Assembly: GCA_964527585.1 (NCBI GenBank)
Contig: CAZGPE010000001.1
Span: 95,251-159,250 of the forward strand
Direction: 5' to 3'
Origin: Fimenecus sp964527585
GTDB lineage: Bacteria > Bacillota > Clostridia > Oscillospirales > Acutalibacteraceae
DNA length: 64,000 bases
The notes under the pieces are model-generated. The model searched no databases. It saw only the letters and a list, made by a program, of their open reading frames with translations, and was not told the DNA's origin. Position numbers and translations under genes: made by a program. Position 1 is the stretch's first letter. The number at the start of each line of letters is the position of its first letter. Below, one piece after another: positions 7,656 through 17,381 of this stretch.

Positions 7656-9113
7656 TTATTCGCAGGTTTCGTAAAACTTAATTATTCCGTCTTTCCTCGA
7701 GACAAGTTCATCAAATCCGTTAATATATTCATACGGATATTTGTAGTTAAATATTCTGCTGATTTTCTCGCCGTGCGGTGCTTTAAGCCTTGTTACTCCG
7801 CCTCCGCCGAGAGCGAAAACCGAATGACATTCTTCCATCATAAATATATTGTACAGACACTCTTTCCCCTCTTTGCAATATCCCGTGTTTTCGAGATTAC
7901 CCAAGGATTTTGCCTGACGGTACATATAATAGGGATTATATTTGTTTTCCAGAAGTTTTTCATACGAATAGCCGAGCATCGCTCCCGCAAGATTGCTTTT
8001 TTCGGTATCGACTTGCCCGTTTTCGCCCATTTTCGACGAGCGTTTAAGAGCAAGTGTGTGAACGGTTATATTTTCCGGTGTAAAGGTCAAAGCCTTGTCA
8101 AGCGAACGGCAAAAACCTTCGTATGTATCATCGGGCAAACCGGCAATCAAATCCGTATTTATGTTATCGAATCCCTGCCGTCTTGCCATGACAAATGCGT
8201 TTTCCGCCATTTGCGCAGTATGGTGTCTGCCGATTTTCTCAAGAATTTTATCATCGAAAGTCTGCGGATTGATACTTATTCTCGACACTCCGCCTGCTTT
8301 CATCACCGCAAGTTTTTCTTCGGTTAAGGTATCCGGTCTTCCGGCTTCGATTGTGTATTCTCTTACAGTCGACAAATCAAAACTGTTTTCAATTGCCGAA
8401 ATAACGGTTTTAAGTTCATGTGCTTCGAGAGTTGTCGGAGTTCCGCCGCCGTAATAAACGCTTTCGAGCCGCAGACCGAGACTTTTTGCGATTTCTCCCG
8501 TTATTTTGATTTCACGGACAAGACATTCGAGATAATCCGGCATAAGTTTCTTTATCAAATCGCTTGTCATAGCATGGGAAACAAACGAACAGTAACTGCA
8601 TCTTGTCGGGCAGAACGGCACGGAAACATACAAACTGAACGATTCCGGACGGGAAAGAGCGATTATTTTCTCTTCGGCGTTCGCTACGCTGTCCGCAAGA
8701 GCCGTTTTTTCGGGATCGACAAGGTAATTTTTTGTAAAAATTTCTTTTCCTGCGGCAGCGCCGTGTTTTTCTTTAAGAGTACGCAAAAGTTTTGACGGAC
8801 GAATTCCCGTCAGCAATCCCCATTTGGGAACATATCCCGTAAGTTTTACAAGCATACGGAACATCATTTGCGCCATTATGAGTTCTCCGTCATCCAAATC
8901 GGAAACGGTATTTGTTTGACTGTAAATTTCCTTTGCATCTGCCGAGAAGAAAGCGACTTTCACCGTTTGAGCGTCAAATTCCGTCAGCAGTAAGGTTTCT
9001 CCACGGAAAAATTCACCGTCTTTTACAATGGTTATTTTTTCGTTCGGATAAAACACCCTTGTCAGTTTTTCCGCTTCGTATTGAAAACTGTGGTTCTTAA
9101 TTGCGAGTATCAT
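7656..9113 (-). CDS. hemZ: HemZ, radical SAM coproporphyrinogen dehydrogenase-like protein
   Basis: 485 residues. The radical SAM cluster motif CPTRCSYCSF lies near residue 168, followed by VYYGGGTPT around 215, and the C-terminus has the HemN/HemZ-type tail. About 160 N-terminal residues precede the SAM domain, the HemZ architecture. HemZ was proposed to convert coproporphyrinogen III anaerobically, but many HemZ/HemW-like proteins lack that activity, and no other haem genes are present here, so the reaction is uncertain. The ATG overlaps the preceding MBL gene by four bases (9110-9113). Confidence 0.9.
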   Translation of the reverse strand: MILAIKNHSFQYEAEKLTRVFYPNEKITIVKDGEFFRGETLLLTEFDAQTVKVAFFSADAKEIYSQTNTVSDLDDGELIMAQMMFRMLVKLTGYVPKWGLLTGIRPSKLLRTLKEKHGAAAGKEIFTKNYLVDPEKTALADSVANAEEKIIALSRPESFSLYVSVPFCPTRCSYCSFVSHAMTSDLIKKLMPDYLECLVREIKITGEIAKSLGLRLESVYYGGGTPTTLEAHELKTVISAIENSFDLSTVREYTIEAGRPDTLTEEKLAVMKAGGVSRISINPQTFDDKILEKIGRHHTAQMAENAFVMARRQGFDNINTDLIAGLPDDTYEGFCRSLDKALTFTPENITVHTLALKRSSKMGENGQVDTEKSNLAGAMLGYSYEKLLENKYNPYYMYRQAKSLGNLENTGYCKEGKECLYNIFMMEECHSVFALGGGGVTRLKAPHGEKISRIFNYKYPYEYINGFDELVSRKDGIIKFYETCE

Positions 9114-9748
9114 AAAAGTCCCCGTAAATATCTGTTGTATTTTTTCTCATATTCGAGCGTTGTCGAACGGTTGTGTCCGGTATATATCCGATAATCGCCG
9201 TCTAAACTTGCGATTTTCTTAAGCGAGGCATACAACTGCATACCGTCGCCGCCGATAAGATCGGTTCTTCCGGCGGTAATCGAAAAAAGCGTATCTCCCG
9301 TAAACATTGTTTTTTCGCTTTCGATTATATAACACACTCCGCCGGGAGTATGTCCGGGAGTATGCATAACACGGATTTCGGTATTTCCGAGAGTTATTGT
9401 ATCCGCTTCTTCCAAAATTCTGTCCGCAACAATCGGTTCCTGTTCGCATCCGCCCCAATCCGCAAGACTGCGGGTTGTATCGTGAAGACAGATTTCATCT
9501 GATTTATGAATACATACCGAAGCCTTGTTACCGGTATGTTTTTTGAGTTCGTTAACTCCGAGAATATGGTCGAAATGCCCGTGGGTGAGCAAAATATACT
9601 TAACAAATTTACCCTTGAGTTTTTCTTCGAGTTCGCCGTTAAATCCGCCTGCGTCGATAACGGCACATTCATTTGTATCGGTATCGGTGAGAATATGCGA
9701 ATTGGCGTTTATCGGGCCGAGTGCTACCGTTTCAACTGTTATTCCCAT
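9110..9748 (-). CDS. MBL-fold metallo-hydrolase, glyoxalase II-like
   Basis: 212 residues of a single metallo-beta-lactamase fold. The metal motif THGHFDH is near residue 54, HTPGHTPG near 130 gives the next histidine, GDTLF near 150 the bridging aspartate, and TGHNRST near 190 the last histidine. Small clostridial proteins of this type are called hydroxyacylglutathione hydrolase-like, but the substrate is unknown. It lies between dtd (one base upstream) and hemZ (four-base overlap), an order widely kept in Clostridia. Confidence 0.9.
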   Translation of the reverse strand: MGITVETVALGPINANSHILTDTDTNECAVIDAGGFNGELEEKLKGKFVKYILLTHGHFDHILGVNELKKHTGNKASVCIHKSDEICLHDTTRSLADWGGCEQEPIVADRILEEADTITLGNTEIRVMHTPGHTPGGVCYIIESEKTMFTGDTLFSITAGRTDLIGGDGMQLYASLKKIASLDGDYRIYTGHNRSTTLEYEKKYNRYLRGLL

Positions 9749-9749
9749 A

Positions 9750-10205
9750 TTATTTTCTCCAAATTTCCGTATCGTAAAGAATTGTAACGGGGCCGTTATT
9801 CATAAGCGAAACTTCCATATGAGCTCCGAACACACCTTTTTCAACCTTGCGGACTCCGTTTTCGCAGAGTTGTTCGCAGTAATATTCATACAGTTCGTTT
9901 GCCCAATCGGGTGCCGCAGAATTTATAAACGAAGGTCTGTTACCCTTCTTCACATCGGCACACAGCGTAAACTGAGATATGGCAAGAATTTCGCCGTCAA
10001 TATCGGTTACCGATTTATTCATTTTATCGTTTTCGTCGGTAAACACACGCAAAGCGGCTGTCTTTCTTGCGAGAATTTCCGCATCTTCACGGGTATCGCC
10101 CTGCATAACACCGACTAAAATCATATACCCTTCACCGATTTTTCCGACTGTTTTTCCGTCGACATCGACTTTGGCGTTTTTTACTCTCTGAATTACTGCT
10201 TTCAT
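9750..10205 (-). CDS. dtd: D-aminoacyl-tRNA deacylase
   Basis: 151 residues, the full family length. It has the N-terminal MKAVIQRV, the catalytic SQFTLCADV motif around residues 76-84 with the nucleophilic Thr, and the C-terminal NNGPVTI motif that enforces rejection of L-aminoacyl substrates. Dtd hydrolyses D-aminoacyl-tRNA and glycyl-tRNA(Ala) in the cytoplasm, protecting translation. It starts 16 bases after relA with AAGGAAAAA as ribosome site. Confidence 0.97.
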   Translation of the reverse strand: MKAVIQRVKNAKVDVDGKTVGKIGEGYMILVGVMQGDTREDAEILARKTAALRVFTDENDKMNKSVTDIDGEILAISQFTLCADVKKGNRPSFINSAAPDWANELYEYYCEQLCENGVRKVEKGVFGAHMEVSLMNNGPVTILYDTEIWRK

Positions 10206-10220
10206 ATACTTTTTCCTTTT

Positions 10221-12422
10221 TTACATTGATGTTTGGCGTTCAACCAAAAGAACACCGTCTATTTTTTCGATTCTCGAAATTACATTTTTCAAATGTTCTA
10301 CATTGCTTACCGTAAGCGTCATATTTATCAGCGATCTGCCGTCTTTCGCCTCTCTTGTGGAAAGGTCGTTGATATTTACTCTCATTGCCGCAATCTGCAT
10401 TGATACATCAGCCATAAGACCGATTCTCGAAAGTGCGGTAATCTGAAGCGAAGCACGGAAGTCCTGCTTAACGGCATTGTCCCACGAAACTTTAATCCAA
10501 CGCTCAGGTTCGGCACACTGTGAAATGTCTTTGGGAACATTCGGGCAATCTCTTTTATGAACGGAAATTCCGTGTCCTCTCGTAATAAAGCCGATAATCG
10601 TATCTCCCGGAAGCGGATTACAGCATTTTGAAAATTTGACAAGCATATTGTCAATTCCCTCAACGGTAATTCCGTCTTTGCTGCGAACCCGACGGGCAGA
10701 AACCGGCGAAATTACGGTTTCCGTATCGTGTTTTTTATAGTTTTTGTTGTAGTCGTCTTTAATATAAGGCATCAAACGGATAACCGATGTTCCGCCGAAG
10801 CCGATCGAAGCATACAAATCCTCGACGCTTGCACAGTGCTGATGCCTTGCGAGATTTTCAACGAATTTATCGTATTCTTCATCGGTAAGACGGATATAGT
10901 TCTTGCGGAATTCCCTTTCAAGTTCGGCCTTACCCTCGACAATGTTTTCCTCACGGCGCTCGTTTTTGAACCAAGAGCGTATTTTATTCCTTGCGGAGCT
11001 TGTTTTCGCCACCGAAAGCCAGTCTCTCGAAGGACCTTTTCCCTGTTGCGAAGAAGTGAGAATTTCAACGATTTCTCCCGTTTTGACAATATAATCTATC
11101 GGGACGATTCTGCCGTCGACCTTTGCTCCGATCATCTTGTTTCCGACCGCCGTATGAATTGCGTAGGCGAAGTCGATAACCGTTGAGCCGACAGGTATAT
11201 TGATTACATCTCCCTTGGGAGTGAACACGAATGCTTCTTCGGGAACAAGATCTGATTTTATCGCTCTTACGATTTCACGCACATCGCCTGTTTCCTGCTG
11301 TTCTTCGAGAAGCTGTCTGACCCAAGCAAGACGCTCTTCCATATTGGATTTTCCCGAAATACCGAGTTTGTATTTCCAATGAGCCGCAACACCGAATTCG
11401 GCGGTTCTGTGCATTTCCTTCGTTCTTATCTGTACTTCGAAAGGAATACCTTCTTTGCCGATAACCGTCGTATGAAGAGACTGATACATATTGGGTTTGG
11501 GCGTTGAAATGTAATCCTTGAATCTTCCCGGAAGAGGAGTATACATATCGTGAATAATTCCCAAACAATTGTAACAATCGGCAAGTTCATCGACAATTAT
11601 TCTTATTGCGTATATATCATAAATTTCATCAAACGACTTATTTTGCATATACATTTTTCTGTATATGCCGTGTACGGATTTAATTCGGGCGTCGATTCTC
11701 GATTCACCAACTGTACTGTCGATGCGCTGTTTGATTTTCTGTTTTGTGTTTTCGAGAAATTCCGTTCTTGACTGACTTGTCTGCGAAAGTCTGTTTTCAA
11801 TATCCTCATAGGCAATCGGATCGAGGAAATGAATTGCCAAATCTTCGAGTTCTTCTTTGGCGGTACGAATACCCAAACGGTGAGCCAAAGGAGCGTAAAT
11901 TTCAATCGTTTCAAGTGCTATATCACGCTTCTTTTGAGGCGCCATAAATTCAAGCGTTCTCATATTATGAAGCCTGTCTGCGAGTTTTATGATGATTACA
12001 CGAATATCATGCGACATCGCAAGAAGCATTTTTCTGATGTTTTCCGCCTGCTGTTCCTCTTTTGTCGAAAGAGGTACTCTTCCGAGTTTCGTTACTCCGT
12101 CGACAAGATTGGCAATATCTTTTCCGAACTCTTTTTCAATGCGTTCGAGTTCAATATCGGTATCTTCGACCGTATCGTGAAGAATCGCCGCAACAACCGA
12201 TTGCGCATCCATACCGAAGTCGAGAAGTATGTTAGCAACCGCTATGGGATGAATAATATACGGCTGACCGGAATATCTTAACTGCGCTTTATGGGCGTCA
12301 AAGGCAAGTTTATATGCTTTTTCAATCTGTGAGAGTTCTTCTTCTGTGAACACTTCTTTACACCGAGCGTAAAGTTCGCCGTAAAGTTGATCGGGTGTTT
12401 TTTCGTTTGTCTGCCGTGTCAT
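10221..12422 (-). CDS. relA: Bifunctional (p)ppGpp synthetase/hydrolase Rel
   Basis: 733 residues in the long RSH order. The HD hydrolase domain has HDTVEDTD near residue 85. The synthetase domain spans roughly 220-350 with RFKDYISTPKPNMYQSLHTT. TGS is near 395-455, a zinc-finger/conserved-cysteine region with CCNPLPGD is near 605, and a C-terminal ACT domain ends the protein. Both catalytic domains look intact, so the enzyme should make and degrade (p)ppGpp in the stringent response. The start ATG forms ATGA with the recJ stop (12419-12422), with AAGGAG eight bases upstream. Confidence 0.97.
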   Translation of the reverse strand: MTRQTNEKTPDQLYGELYARCKEVFTEEELSQIEKAYKLAFDAHKAQLRYSGQPYIIHPIAVANILLDFGMDAQSVVAAILHDTVEDTDIELERIEKEFGKDIANLVDGVTKLGRVPLSTKEEQQAENIRKMLLAMSHDIRVIIIKLADRLHNMRTLEFMAPQKKRDIALETIEIYAPLAHRLGIRTAKEELEDLAIHFLDPIAYEDIENRLSQTSQSRTEFLENTKQKIKQRIDSTVGESRIDARIKSVHGIYRKMYMQNKSFDEIYDIYAIRIIVDELADCYNCLGIIHDMYTPLPGRFKDYISTPKPNMYQSLHTTVIGKEGIPFEVQIRTKEMHRTAEFGVAAHWKYKLGISGKSNMEERLAWVRQLLEEQQETGDVREIVRAIKSDLVPEEAFVFTPKGDVINIPVGSTVIDFAYAIHTAVGNKMIGAKVDGRIVPIDYIVKTGEIVEILTSSQQGKGPSRDWLSVAKTSSARNKIRSWFKNERREENIVEGKAELEREFRKNYIRLTDEEYDKFVENLARHQHCASVEDLYASIGFGGTSVIRLMPYIKDDYNKNYKKHDTETVISPVSARRVRSKDGITVEGIDNMLVKFSKCCNPLPGDTIIGFITRGHGISVHKRDCPNVPKDISQCAEPERWIKVSWDNAVKQDFRASLQITALSRIGLMADVSMQIAAMRVNINDLSTREAKDGRSLINMTLTVSNVEHLKNVISRIEKIDGVLLVERQTSM

Positions 12423-14455
12423 AAATTCATCTCCTTTTTATCCAACTGTTTAAGAATTTCGCTTGAGGAAAGATCGACTTTCCCGACAGTTTCGCAAAGA
12501 ATTATCTCTCTGCCCTGCCTTTTTATAAGTCCGAGTTGTTCCATCGCATCAAGGCTTACCAAAACCTTTGCCGCATATCTGTACGGACATTTCGCTCGAT
12601 GGCAAAACGCTTCTATTTCATAAGAAAATCCGTTTTTCGCCTTGAGGAAACGGTAAACACTTGCAAAAAATGTTCTGTCCGGACGCAAAAGTTTTATTTC
12701 TTCTTCACGCAACGGTTTATCGAATTTTAACTTTTCGTAAATTCTGTAAGAAGAACTCAGTGCATTAAAATCGAAATCGGAATAACAGATACCGACAATC
12801 CGCACGGAAGGTTTGACTTCTCCCCTGAATTCGTTTCTGTCAACCCGAAAAGCGATATTAACCGAATCTCCCGCCTCATACGGAAACTCGTTTATGTTTT
12901 GAGAAAACATAACGGCGTTTATCTCTTTTGAATCTTTAATCAGTGTAAGTCTGAGGTGTTTCCCCTCACCGATGGGACGAACGGATTTAATTACAGCGTT
13001 TTTCATCGAAAAACACGGCTGAGGATTTTCCGCACCGAACGGTTCGAACATCGACAGAACATCAAGCAAAGTTTCCGAAATATACGAAGCATTGAGATTC
13101 AAGTCGATTTTAAGCTGCGGATACGGCATTTCATCAGCCGGAACAAAAGAACAAAGCCGAGTTCTGAATTCGTCGATTTTATCCGCATTGATGCCGAAGC
13201 CCGCCGCAAGAGTATGGCCGCCGAAATGCGTAAGCATATCACCTACGGAAGACAGCGCATCGTAAATCGAAAATCCGTCGATGCTCCTGCACGAACCCTT
13301 TCCCGTATCTCCGTCAACGGAAATAACGACAGCGGGTTTGCCGTATCTCGAAACAAGCCGTGAAGCGACAATTCCGATAACGCCCTGATGCCATTTTTTG
13401 CCCGCAACGACGATTATCGGAGCATATTTTATATTGCTGTCCGCTTCGATAATTTCAATCGCCCGTAAAGTCGTTTCGTTTTCGACAGACTGCCTTTCAC
13501 GGTTTGCCGAGTCGACTTTCTGCGCAATTTCCTTTGCTTTTTCTTTATCCTCGCTTAAAAGCAACTCAACCGCCGTACAGGCACTGCTCATTCTTCCGGC
13601 TGCATTTATCCTCGGTGCGATTGCAAAAGCAACCGAAGTTGCGTTCATCGGTTTTTTATCCGTTCCCGAAACGCTCTTGAGCGCTTCGATTCCCGCTCTG
13701 CCGGATTTTTTGAGTTTTTCTATTCCTTTTTTAACTATAATTCTGTTTTCATCGGTGAGCGCAACAACATCCGCAAGTGTTCCGATTGCGGCAAGGTCGG
13801 AATACTCATCCGCCACCGTGTCGCTGTCGCCTTCAAGCGCACAAAGAAGTTTGAAAACAACTCCGACTCCGGCATATTCACGGAATTCACATTCGCTGTC
13901 GTCTCTGTGAGGATTGACAACCGCAACCGCATCGGGAAGAACGCTTCCGACTTTATGATGATCGGTAATAACAACATCCATTCCGAGTTTCTTTGCGGTT
14001 TCCGTTTCTTCGTATGCGGAAATTCCGTTGTCAACCGTAACAATCAGTTTTACACCCTGCTGAGCGAATTTTTCAACCGCACCGACGGAAATTCCGTATC
14101 CCTCGTCAACTCTGTCGGGAATATAGTAACCGACATCGGCTCCCTGCTTTACAAGGTAAAGATAAAGCAAAGCCGTCGAAGTAACTCCGTCTGCATCATA
14201 ATCTCCGAAAATCATAATTTTTTCCCGGCCGTCAATCGCAGCGCCTATTCGCTCGACCGCTTTGTCCATATCGGTAATTTCAAAAGGATCTCTGAAAAGA
14301 GTATCGGCAAAAAGGAAGTTTTCAATATCTTCGTAATCGGTAATTCCCCTTGAGGCAAGCAAAAGCGCAGCCAAGGGTTCAAGGCTGAAATCTTCTGCGA
14401 TCGCCGCCGCAGCTTCTTTGTCGGTATATGCAGTTGTCCAATGAGATATTGCCAC
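12419..14455 (-). CDS. recJ: Single-stranded-DNA-specific exonuclease RecJ
   Basis: 678 residues. The DHH motifs are clear: GDYDADGVTSTALLY around 83, VTVDNGIS around 137, and VITDHHKVG around 160. DHHA1 with FGGHTLAAGFGI follows near 413, then an OB-like C-terminal region. RecJ is a 5'-to-3' ssDNA exonuclease used in recombination and base-excision repair. The start is GTG 14455 (GTG GCA ATA), with GGAGA about nine bases upstream and no better ATG. It heads the recJ-relA-dtd-MBL-hemZ-kinase operon and has its own promoter. Confidence 0.95.
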   Translation of the reverse strand: MAISHWTTAYTDKEAAAAIAEDFSLEPLAALLLASRGITDYEDIENFLFADTLFRDPFEITDMDKAVERIGAAIDGREKIMIFGDYDADGVTSTALLYLYLVKQGADVGYYIPDRVDEGYGISVGAVEKFAQQGVKLIVTVDNGISAYEETETAKKLGMDVVITDHHKVGSVLPDAVAVVNPHRDDSECEFREYAGVGVVFKLLCALEGDSDTVADEYSDLAAIGTLADVVALTDENRIIVKKGIEKLKKSGRAGIEALKSVSGTDKKPMNATSVAFAIAPRINAAGRMSSACTAVELLLSEDKEKAKEIAQKVDSANRERQSVENETTLRAIEIIEADSNIKYAPIIVVAGKKWHQGVIGIVASRLVSRYGKPAVVISVDGDTGKGSCRSIDGFSIYDALSSVGDMLTHFGGHTLAAGFGINADKIDEFRTRLCSFVPADEMPYPQLKIDLNLNASYISETLLDVLSMFEPFGAENPQPCFSMKNAVIKSVRPIGEGKHLRLTLIKDSKEINAVMFSQNINEFPYEAGDSVNIAFRVDRNEFRGEVKPSVRIVGICYSDFDFNALSSSYRIYEKLKFDKPLREEEIKLLRPDRTFFASVYRFLKAKNGFSYEIEAFCHRAKCPYRYAAKVLVSLDAMEQLGLIKRQGREIILCETVGKVDLSSSEILKQLDKKEMNL

Positions 14456-14495
14456 CTTTTTCCGTCTCCCGTAAAAATTGTCTTTTAACCTTATT

Positions 14496-14524
14496 ATTTT
14501 ATCATTTTAATTATGCACTTTCAA
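14496..14524 (-). promoter_or_regulatory. Promoter of the recJ-relA operon
   Basis: Minus-strand TTGAAA (14519-14524), 17-base spacer, TAAAAT (14496-14501). Divergent from the sugar-dehydratase promoter about 90 bases away. Confidence 0.65.
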
Positions 14525-14593
14525 TAAAAATATGTAAACAAAATCAAAACCCGTATGTTTTTTTACCGCACTTGCAATCGGCGTTTTTCTCAA

Positions 14594-14622
14594 TTGACAC
14601 ATTTATATTTTAATAGTACAAT
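14594..14622 (+). promoter_or_regulatory. Promoter of the NDP-sugar dehydratase gene
   Basis: TTGACA (14594-14599), 17-base spacer, TACAAT (14617-14622). It predicts a leader of about 120 bases before the TTG start at 14748. Confidence 0.8.
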
Positions 14623-14645
14623 ATTTTATGTATATATTGTTTTTT

Positions 14646-14684
14646 GAGAAGCACGGCAAATTAACGCACTTTTTGTGCTTTCTC
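14646..14684 (+). promoter_or_regulatory. Hairpin in the 5' leader of the dehydratase gene
   Basis: GAGAAGCAC pairs with GTGCTTTCTC across a 20-base loop, with one bulged base. No U-run follows, so it is not a terminator. Its role is unknown. Confidence 0.45.
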
Positions 14685-14747
14685 GAATCATTTATCATAA
14701 AATTAAGGGCTTTTTGACTGCTCAAAAGCGTCTGGGAGGAATAGACT

Positions 14748-16652
14748 TTGTCTGAAAAAGGAAAAAATTCGATAATGCGGCTCGGCAAGAAAAATAAAAT
14801 CTTTCTTTTTTTCGATGCTCTTATCATCAACCTGATTTATTTTTTATCGACAATTACATATTGGATTTTCAAAACCGACCTTTCTTTAATAAGACAGTTG
14901 GCACTGCGAATTCCCTATGTAACCTTGATATACCTTGCCTGCTATATCATTTTCCGCATATATCAAATGGCGTGGAAATATGCCGGTCTTTATGAACTTT
15001 TCAAATATTTTGCTTCGACATTTTTCGCAACGGTAGGCGTTTGGATTTCAGACTACATTTTAATGAAAATCAACAGAGCGCTCATCGCTTCGGGAACGCT
15101 TAGCACTCTTTATTTCAATGTTCTTCCGAGAAATGTTTATCTTCAGAGTATGCTTATAATAGCCGTGCTCTGTCTCACGGTAAGACTCGCATCGAGATTC
15201 TTAAGTATGCTCAAACACGAGCAAAACCGTAAACAGCACCGCTCCGAACTCAAACAAATTCTTATCATCGGCGCCGGGGAAGCCGGTACAAGTCTTATCA
15301 AAGATTTCCAAAAGACCGCATACAAATTCGGAAATCCCGCCGCTCTTGTCGATGACGATAAAGCAAAACTCGGACTTTTGATTAACGACACTCCCGTTGT
15401 CGGCACTTGCAACGACATAGAAAAAGTCTGTTCTTCGTATTCCATCGACGAAATCATTTTCTGTATTCCGTCGATTTCCGATGAACGCAAGCGTGAAGTA
15501 CTCGATTTTGCAGTCAAAACGGGACTCACGGTAAAAATCGCTCCCGACATCGCAAACTTGGAAAATTCCGAAATTTCATATAAAGAAATGAGAAATGTCG
15601 ACATTCTCGACCTTCTCTCCCGTCCCGAAATAAAACTTAACCCCGATGTGTGTAAATATGTTACAAACAGAACGGTTCTCGTTACCGGCGGCGGAGGAAG
15701 TATCGGCTCCGAACTTTGCCGTCAAATCGCTCGCTATTCACCGGAAAGAATAGTAATTTTCGACATTTACGAAAACAACGCTTACGCTTTGAAGAATTCG
15801 CTTGACCTTCAGTATTTCGGAAATCCGAAAATCGAAATCCGTATCGGATCGGTTCGTGAATATTCAAGACTTAAAGAAGTTTTCGATGAATTTCATCCTT
15901 CGTCCGTTTTCCATGCCGCAGCGCATAAACATGTTCCTTTGATGGAAGACAGTCCTTGCGAAGCAATCAAAAACAATGTTCTCGGAACATATAACACGGC
16001 TTTGTGCGCCAATGAATACAAGGTTGACAACTTCGTTCTCCTCTCAACCGACAAAGCGGTTAATCCGACAAATGTTATGGGTGCTACAAAGCGATGCTGC
16101 GAACTCATTATTCAGCATTTCTCCAAAATATCAACACATACAAAATTCGCTGCGGTGCGTTTCGGAAATGTTCTCGGCTCCAACGGAAGCGTTATTCCCC
16201 TTTTCAAAGAACAACTTAAAAAAGGCGGTCCGCTTACCGTAACCCATCCCGATATAACCCGTTATTTTATGACCATTCCCGAAGCAGCTCAGCTTGTTGT
16301 TCAGGCAGGCGGTCTTGCAAAAGGCGGAGAAATTTTCGTTCTCGATATGGGTGAACCGGTCAAAATCGTATCCCTTGCCGAAAAACTCATCCGTCTTTCC
16401 GGATTTGAACCCTATGTCGACATCGACATTCAGTTCACCGGACTTCGCCCCGGAGAAAAGCTTTATGAAGAACTTATCCTCTCAAGCGAAAAAGACGGTA
16501 TGAGAAAAACCGATAACAACAAAATTTTCGTTACCGCTCCGACCGATTTCGATGATGAGGATTTAATCAAACATATAAACGAAATCCCTTCAATGCAACC
16601 CGACCATGCACGCACTTTCTTAAAAGAACTTGTACCGAATTACAAAAACTGA
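14748..16652 (+). CDS. Membrane NDP-sugar 4,6-dehydratase (CapD/PglF/EpsC-like)
   Basis: 634 residues. Four N-terminal membrane helices (about 20-140) are followed by a CoA-binding-like Rossmann domain (IIGAGEAGTSLIKDF near 175) and the C-terminal dehydratase domain. The latter has the NAD-binding TGGGGSIGSELCRQI motif near 313 and a STDKAVNPTNVMGATKR active site near 430, in which Met replaces the usual SDR Tyr as in WbpM/PglF. Relatives convert UDP-GlcNAc to a 4-keto-6-deoxy sugar for capsule, glycoprotein or exopolysaccharide. The start is TTG 14748 with GGGAGGA seven bases upstream. No glycosyltransferases adjoin, so its pathway is not visible here. Confidence 0.92.
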   Translation: MSEKGKNSIMRLGKKNKIFLFFDALIINLIYFLSTITYWIFKTDLSLIRQLALRIPYVTLIYLACYIIFRIYQMAWKYAGLYELFKYFASTFFATVGVWISDYILMKINRALIASGTLSTLYFNVLPRNVYLQSMLIIAVLCLTVRLASRFLSMLKHEQNRKQHRSELKQILIIGAGEAGTSLIKDFQKTAYKFGNPAALVDDDKAKLGLLINDTPVVGTCNDIEKVCSSYSIDEIIFCIPSISDERKREVLDFAVKTGLTVKIAPDIANLENSEISYKEMRNVDILDLLSRPEIKLNPDVCKYVTNRTVLVTGGGGSIGSELCRQIARYSPERIVIFDIYENNAYALKNSLDLQYFGNPKIEIRIGSVREYSRLKEVFDEFHPSSVFHAAAHKHVPLMEDSPCEAIKNNVLGTYNTALCANEYKVDNFVLLSTDKAVNPTNVMGATKRCCELIIQHFSKISTHTKFAAVRFGNVLGSNGSVIPLFKEQLKKGGPLTVTHPDITRYFMTIPEAAQLVVQAGGLAKGGEIFVLDMGEPVKIVSLAEKLIRLSGFEPYVDIDIQFTGLRPGEKLYEELILSSEKDGMRKTDNNKIFVTAPTDFDDEDLIKHINEIPSMQPDHARTFLKELVPNYKN

Positions 16653-16671
16653 ACAAACTCATTAAACAAAC

Positions 16672-16712
16672 AAAATCCCATTGTTCTCAATCGAGAACCG
16701 TGGGATTTTTAT
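16672..16712 (+). terminator. Intrinsic terminator of the dehydratase gene
   Basis: Long stem AAATCCCA...GTTCTC / GAGAAC...TGGGATTT followed by TTTTTATTTT, twenty bases after the stop. Confidence 0.9.
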
Positions 16713-16895
16713 TTTCCGATTCACAGCAGCGGCGTTTTGTATACTTATCTTAACTTATTTTTAATATTAAATTTCCTGTCCCCTTACATCATTTTCTCTA
16801 CCTTTTATCATTTTTATTTCAATCTCAAATTTACGGTCGCTTCTTTCCCTACCTGCTCACTCTTCTACGACATCAAATTCACCGGGTACATTACA

Positions 16896-17060
16896 CCCGT
16901 AGAGGTGGCGTTTCGCCGCCTGTGGTTTCGTTTTCTATCCCACTTTCCGCAAAACCTTATCCGTATGGGCGGCGTTCCGCCGCCTGTAGTTTCATTTTTC
17001 ATCCCACATTCCGCAAAATCCTACCCGTAGGGGCGGCGTTTCGCCGCCCGTGAGAAACAC
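16896..17060 (+). repeat. GC hairpin repeat block, three units (forward)
   Basis: Three units with cores GGCGTTTCGCC or GGCGTTCCGCC beginning at 16907, 16971 and 17035, a 64-base period. Linkers share TTTCATTTTTCATCCCAC, TTCCGCAAAA and CCTACCCGTA. The same family and orientation occur at 2012-2105. Confidence 0.88.
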
Positions 17061-17085
17061 AGGATAAAAAACAAAAAAATACCGC

Positions 17086-17295
17086 TTCCGTCAACCGCAA
17101 TTTTTATATGCGGTTATTTTATATGTAATTTGATATGTTTNNNNNNNNNNNNNNNNNNNNNNNNNNNNNNNNNNNNNNNNNNNNNNNNNNNNNNNNNNNN
17201 NNNNNNNNNNNNNNNNNNNNNNNNNNNNNNNNNNNNNNNNTTCCGTCAACCGCAATTTTTATATGCGGTTATTTTATATGTAATTTGATATGTTT
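17086..17295. other. 100-N scaffold gap flanked by an identical 55-base duplication
   Basis: Bases 17141-17240 are N. The 55 bases ending at 17140 (17086-17140) are identical to the 55 bases starting at 17241 (17241-17295), beginning TTCCGTCAACCGC and ending GATATGTTT. This is what two contigs overlapping by one k-mer look like after scaffolding, so the real DNA may be continuous with a single copy. Confidence 0.85.
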
Positions 17296-17325
17296 ATCGG
17301 TTACCCCGAAAATATAATTCCCGAT

Positions 17326-17381
17326 AACCCGATAATATGATGTATCGGTAAATGCGGGCGGCGAAACGCCGCCCCTACGGT
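17326..17381 (-). repeat. GC hairpin repeat, single unit (reverse)
   Basis: One GGGCGGCGAAACGCCGCCCC hairpin starting at 17356, preceded by CCCGATAATATGATGTATC and GGTAAATGC. The preceding stretch differs at one base from the one before the array at 2211. Confidence 0.85.
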
